Source of the DNA: Paraburkholderia fungorum
GTDB taxonomy: Bacteria; Pseudomonadota; Gammaproteobacteria; Burkholderiales; Burkholderiaceae
DNA: 64,000 nt
NCBI RefSeq assembly: GCF_900099835.1
Contig: NZ_FNKP01000003.1
Span: 1,302,001 to 1,366,000, forward strand
Reading direction: 5' to 3'
Each line of letters begins with the position of its first letter. Positions within the stretch are counted from its first letter, which is position 1. The position numbers and the translations under genes were made by a program. A model generated the notes under the pieces. The model was not told the origin of the DNA. It ran no database searches and saw nothing but the letters and a program-made list of their open reading frames with translations. Shown here in pieces: positions 60,522 through 64,000 of the stretch.

Positions 60522-60779
60522 GTGGACTACGTTCGGCGAGCGCCAGCAGGATCTTTAGGTTCAGATGCCGAAACATGTTCAGTCTTGAGCGGCTTTCTTC
60601 AGTAAGGATGGTCAGCTTATGTGGACCGAGACTACCTTTGGGGAAAACAAGGAAATCGAGGACCTCCTTTGCTGTCCGATCAGCCCGCGCGACCACCAGT
60701 AGATCGATTGGATATAAGGTGGGCCATGAAATTTGCCGGCAAAGTGGTCCGTGAATTGTGGCGGCCGCTGCACGTGCAA

Positions 60780-61045
60780 TAACGCGTATCCGCAATGTAT
60801 GTCGGCGCCTCGTGGTGATATGCCGTGACCTGAAACTCTTCACGCAAGCAGTTGTGGCCATCGACGGCAGCAAGTTCAAAGCGGTCAACAGCCGCGATAA
60901 CAACTTCACACCTAACAAGGTCGCAAAGCGTCAGGAACAAATCGAGCAGAACATTCAGCGCTATCTGGAAGCACTGGAGACTGCCGACCGAACACAACCG
61001 GCCGAGGTAGAAGCAAAAACCGAACGGCTATCCAAAGCGTTATCT
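60780..61045 (+). mobile_element. IS1182-type transposase remnant
   Basis: The plus-strand frame contains LFTQAVVAIDGSKFKAVNSR, DNNFTPNKVAKRQEQIEQNI and QRYLEALETADRTQ, a well-known stretch of IS1182-family DDE transposases; AIDGSKFKAV carries the second catalytic Asp context. Only about 85 codons remain out of about 450-500, with no terminal inverted repeats recognised. The right edge adjoins a VOC gene fragment. Confidence 0.75.
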
Positions 61046-61307
61046 CATCGACCTGCTGGCGTGAGGCAGCAGAGAATGCAAGATGATTCAATCCGACGCG
61101 TCTACGATCGTGTCCGTCCACCGACAGCGACTCGCTGGTTTGAACAAAAACAATACATGTGTCATCGAGTTTGTAACTCCGGCCACTGTCCCAAGCCTGG
61201 TATTCGACATATGCAAATCGCTCGAGAAGTGGCTTCCAGAATTTTAGCGAGACTTTTAGTGAAGAGACGTTTAGCTCAATGTGGTGAAGCCTACCGGGTA
61301 AGGGCAT
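61038..61307 (-). pseudogene. VOC-family gene cut off at the transposase remnant
   Basis: From ATG 61307 the minus strand encodes MPLPGRLHHIELNVSSLKVS, then LERFAYVEYQAWDSGRSYKL and LNHLAFSAASRQQVDEI, a VOC-family protein with its first two metal-ligand His residues. At about 61040 the frame runs into the IS1182 remnant and reads unrelated residues. The final beta-strand with the Glu ligand is missing. The 3' part was removed by the element's insertion or a later deletion. Confidence 0.7.
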
Positions 61308-61703
61308 GAGTGGTGACTCCGATGACTCAATGAGCGCCTACGCTGCCGTAATTTTTTTTCGCAAGTGGGACAAAGGAAAAACTTCCTGCGCAAGCTTCAT
61401 ATGCTGTCCACACGCAGCTGACGACATCGCGAACGTTTGCTCTCTGCGGTCTTGACCGTCCCGTATGGGTCGATAGGGTGAGTTCGCTGATTGACAAAAC
61501 GGCAATCGGCCGCCATGCCAGACTTCCGATTGCAGTCAGCCACATTGCTGAAGTAGCAATCAGTCCGTCCCGATGTCAGCTAAGGCCGGCTGATTGAGCC
61601 GGTGGCCAGTATTGTGTCCAATATGGCCGATCCGCCGAAAGGTGCCTTCAAGGGTCCGTCATTCGCAACGTTGTCGGAACCGGCGATTGCCAGGCGATCG
61701 TCG
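61308..61703. other. Non-coding stretch between the remnants and the diguanylate cyclase gene
   Basis: No frame with recognisable motifs lies here. The region follows the 5' end of the VOC fragment and ends at the diguanylate cyclase stop; no hairpin with a T-tract was found. Confidence 0.4.
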
Positions 61704-62951
61704 CTAGGAAGACTGAATGCTCCAGGATTCCAGTCCCGGCAACGCGATCTCCACCCGGTTTCGTCCGGCATGTTTCGCGGCATACAGCGCCGTGTCTGCG
61801 GCTCCGATCAGCGCTTGCGGCGTGGTGAGGCCGGTTCGCCCGGCGATGCCAACGCTGATTGTCACGCTGGCGTGCTGGCCCTGTGCAGGAAAGCGCAGTC
61901 CGTGGACCGCTTCGCGTAGCCGTTCGGCGGTTCGTGTCGCATCGTCCATCGACACACCAGACAGCAACACGGCAAACTCCTCGCCGCCAAAGCGGGCGAG
62001 CAGGTCCTCGCTCTGCAACGCGGACGACAGACACCGCGCGACGTGACACAAACACGCATCGCCCGCGAGATGACCAAAGCGGTCGTTGAAAACCTTGAAC
62101 TTGTCGATATCGATCAGCAGCAACATGCCGCCTGAATCGGCCTTTGTCGTCATTTCGGATAGCGCCTCGTCGAGCCGGCGCCGGTTCGCGACGCCGGTGA
62201 GAGGATCAGTGTACGAAAGGCCGGTAAGCGCGGCGTTCTGCGATGCGAGACTGTCGTTGCGCATGTGTTCCATCAATCGATGCAAATAAATTCGACGTAA
62301 CGCGCGCTCGAAAGCATGAGCGCCTACGAGCGCCGGAAGTAGCAGTGTCGTCATGAAGCCCATCAGGAATGACGCGTCGCTGCGATTGATTTCCGGATGA
62401 GCGAGCAGGGAAAGCGCGTACACGCTGAGGTTGGCGACGAAAAAAATCGCTGCCTGGTGAAAGCGCAAACGGACGAAAATCAGCACGAAACTAGCCGGCG
62501 GGATGGCCAGCAGAAAATCGCGCAACGTGACGGGCGATGGCTTGGCTGCGACGACGACAATCGCAGCGAGGGTGCAGATCAGGCAGCAGGCGAGGAGAGC
62601 AAGTTCGCGCTGCGCTGCCGCGACCGAATCGCGCAGAAACAGTTGGATGATCGCGAGGCAGGCGACGCTTGCCCCCACCAACTGGATCGCTACACCCTTC
62701 CAGTCCGGGCTCTGAATGATGGTCAGATTCAGCAACACGCCGAGGACGAAGTAGCCGGAGATGCCCCAAAGGGCGATAAAGCGCAGTTCCTGAAGCCGCT
62801 CGTAAGCGATGTCGAGCCAATAGCGGCTTTCGAGAGCTATCGGAAATGTCAGTCGGAAACCGGTACGGTTGATTTCCGATTCGGCCAGTCTATCCAGACG
62901 GGTTGCCTGTCCGTCGTGCACGGCACCTGAGTGCTTCATTCTATTTTCCAT
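61704..62951 (-). CDS. Membrane-bound diguanylate cyclase (GGDEF domain)
   Basis: A 415-residue protein. The N-terminal half has about six hydrophobic helices (FIALWGISGYFVLGVLLNLT, VGASVACLAIIQLFLRD, ELALLACCLICTLAAIVVVA and others). The GGDEF domain covers about 245-405, with SYTDPLTGVANRRRLDEALS, LLLIDIDKFKVFNDRFGHLA and the active-site motif GGEEF at about 322-326. It makes cyclic di-GMP from GTP. The inhibitory-site RxxD upstream of the motif reads QSED, so product inhibition at that site is probably lost. No EAL domain is present. The signal it senses is unknown. Confidence 0.92.
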   Translation of the reverse strand: MENRMKHSGAVHDGQATRLDRLAESEINRTGFRLTFPIALESRYWLDIAYERLQELRFIALWGISGYFVLGVLLNLTIIQSPDWKGVAIQLVGASVACLAIIQLFLRDSVAAAQRELALLACCLICTLAAIVVVAAKPSPVTLRDFLLAIPPASFVLIFVRLRFHQAAIFFVANLSVYALSLLAHPEINRSDASFLMGFMTTLLLPALVGAHAFERALRRIYLHRLMEHMRNDSLASQNAALTGLSYTDPLTGVANRRRLDEALSEMTTKADSGGMLLLIDIDKFKVFNDRFGHLAGDACLCHVARCLSSALQSEDLLARFGGEEFAVLLSGVSMDDATRTAERLREAVHGLRFPAQGQHASVTISVGIAGRTGLTTPQALIGAADTALYAAKHAGRNRVEIALPGLESWSIQSS

Positions 62952-63530
62952 CTCGTCCGTCGGCGGCTGGATCTGTGCAGCGGATGCGTTGTGCGCGTCA
63001 TTATCGCGAAGTGTGGGCGGTAACCGTTTGTCCTACCTTTGCTCAACGATAAGCTCTACATGCTTAACGGGTTATCGGCAGCTTCGTGGGATTCTGTAGC
63101 TTTAGCATTGTGCCGACCGTGAGTTGCGACCGTGATCGCTCAATGACAAACGCGGTGTCGTAGGGTCGCCGTTGCCGCTTCCAGGACGATCCGGTTCCGG
63201 GTGTTGGCCAGGCAGATGGCATCGATTCTGGTGCTACCGCCGTCCGATGCATGTCCGCCGAACGCTCGTCAGGCGGCCAGACATAGCCGCCCGGGCCAGG
63301 TTCAGATCACTGCCCGACACGAACAAAGCCAGGCGACTCGCAGAAGGGGCACGGCTTCGCGTTGCGAGCGGGGCAGTCGAGCCGGATGTAGCGAGGTTTC
63401 GCCTCTGAACTGTCGTCGAGCAAACTGGCGTAAGAGCTAAGCGAAATCTGTCGACGAGCGCCGGAATGGCTTCCCGACAGTATTCGCTATGTTATGTATT
63501 GCGTGATGAAACGGAACCACTAAAATCCTG
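62952..63530. other. Non-coding stretch between diguanylate cyclase and D-lactate dehydrogenase genes
   Basis: It contains the promoter side of the diguanylate cyclase gene and the downstream side of the dehydrogenase gene. Short open frames on both strands have no recognisable motif and lack ribosome sites. Confidence 0.4.
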
Positions 63531-64000
63531 TTATTCACGGTAGTTCGCCCACGCGTATCTAAGTGAGGTCTTGCCGACTCCTGGATTGAACGAGTTCGTG
63601 GGATCCATCCTGCGGAAAAATTCTTCCTGCTCGCAAGACGCCGCGTAAATCTGTCCGACGTTATGCTCTGCAGGATATTTCGCACCCAGGCGGTCCAGTC
63701 GTTCGAGAATCTCTTTCTTAAGCGCCTCGCAATCTTCGCCCTTTTTCACCAGATACTCCTGGTGCAGAACGTGGCAGAAGAAGTGGCCGCAGTACATGGT
63801 GTACTCAATTTTCGAGGCGATGGTCGGCGGTAGCCGCTCGAACCAATCTTGTGTATTGCGGGGGAGGGCGATATCGAGCGCGAGAATATCTTCGACGGTA
63901 CGCGAGTGCACGGCCCGGTATCGGGTGACGCCGCCGCCAACAGCGAAACGATTGAGGAAGGCTGCGCCGCCCTCTTTATCGTTGCATTCGATATAGCTTC
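63531..64000 (-). CDS. dld: Quinone-dependent D-lactate dehydrogenase, C-terminal part
   Basis: The minus-strand frame is open from the right edge to a TAA at 63531-63533, giving the last ~155 residues. It reads RAVHSRTVEDILALDIALPR, NTQDWFERLP, YPAEHNVGQIY and DPTNSFNPGVGKTSLRY. These match the C-terminal membrane-binding/cap region of Dld, the FAD enzyme that oxidises D-lactate to pyruvate and feeds the quinone pool. The start lies outside the window; internal GTG or ATG codons are not the true start. Confidence 0.85.
   Translation of the reverse strand, partial: SYIECNDKEGGAAFLNRFAVGGGVTRYRAVHSRTVEDILALDIALPRNTQDWFERLPPTIASKIEYTMYCGHFFCHVLHQEYLVKKGEDCEALKKEILERLDRLGAKYPAEHNVGQIYAASCEQEEFFRRMDPTNSFNPGVGKTSLRYAWANYRE

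Noticed and set aside
60499..60918. 139-codon minus-strand frame considered as a gene
   Set aside because: It overlaps the transposase remnant and shows no recognisable domain or consistent start.
1..64000. Search by eye for tRNA, rRNA, CRISPR arrays and riboswitches
   Set aside because: No cloverleaf with T-arm consensus, no rRNA-like blocks, no evenly spaced repeats and no recognised riboswitch motif were found; small RNAs cannot be excluded without computation.

Overview
The window reads like a chromosome or chromid segment from a Burkholderiales bacterium, most likely Paraburkholderia, Caballeronia or Burkholderia. This rests on the high G+C, codon use rich in GC-ending codons, a B-type aconitase, a PQQ glucose-dehydrogenase-type enzyme, a two-partner secretion pair, many LysR/AraC/GntR regulators placed divergently to small enzyme operons, and a large metabolic and transport gene load. 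No rRNA, tRNA or CRISPR array was seen. Genus is an inference; no database search was run.

Layout. 1-2356: 5' part of a membrane PQQ dehydrogenase (minus), running off the left edge. 3.2-7.0 kb: an ArsR-type regulator, a decayed GlxA-type regulator, an intact GlxA-type regulator coupled to the DNA glycosylase gene mug, and a LysR gene. 7.4-12.5 kb: an ABM-domain protein followed by a complete tripartite efflux operon (DHA2 MFS pump, HlyD adaptor, NodT outer-membrane lipoprotein). 12.5-15.2 kb: a small remnant of a CHAD gene, then a sulfotransferase-like and a glycosyltransferase-like gene. 15.3-17.8 kb: LysR and a divergent MFS exporter.

18.0-28.05 kb is the most coherent accessory block. 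It holds a DUF3830 gene with a strong terminator; a six-gene minus-strand operon (2Fe-2S protein, FAD/2Fe-2S oxidoreductase, FAD oxidase, DapA-family lyase, dihydropyrimidinase-family hydrolase, FmdB-type zinc ribbon); a divergent polar-amino-acid ABC transporter; and a GntR/FCD regulator. A GTATAC-N5-GTATRC element lies both in the shared divergent promoter and in front of the regulator gene. I read it as one regulon for import and degradation of an unidentified imino acid, opine or cyclic amide. 28.3-32.9 kb is a four-gene sugar-type ABC transporter operon without companion enzymes.

33.2-35.8 kb is acnB with an 18-bp-stem terminator. 36.3-39.2 kb carries a phospholipase-D-like protein and a CHAD protein. 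39.5-43.0 kb has two NTF2-like proteins, a saccharopine-dehydrogenase-like oxidoreductase, a VOC protein and an SDR pseudogene under a divergent AraC regulator. 44.5-47.7 kb has three NAD(P)-dependent oxidoreductases divergent from a LysR gene with a candidate operator. 47.8-52.9 kb holds a GNAT acetyltransferase, a small membrane protein, an MBL hydrolase/tautomerase/dimeric-barrel operon divergent from LysR, and a PPC-domain protein. 53.1-55.5 kb is patchy: an Imm33-like protein, a secreted protein, a truncated Amj-type flippase and a broken response-regulator fragment. 55.5-59.9 kb encodes a TpsB/TpsA secretion pair. 60.3-61.3 kb is a graveyard of ParB-like, IS1182-transposase and VOC remnants. 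A diguanylate cyclase (61.7-62.95 kb) and the 3' part of a D-lactate dehydrogenase gene (63.5-64 kb) close the window.
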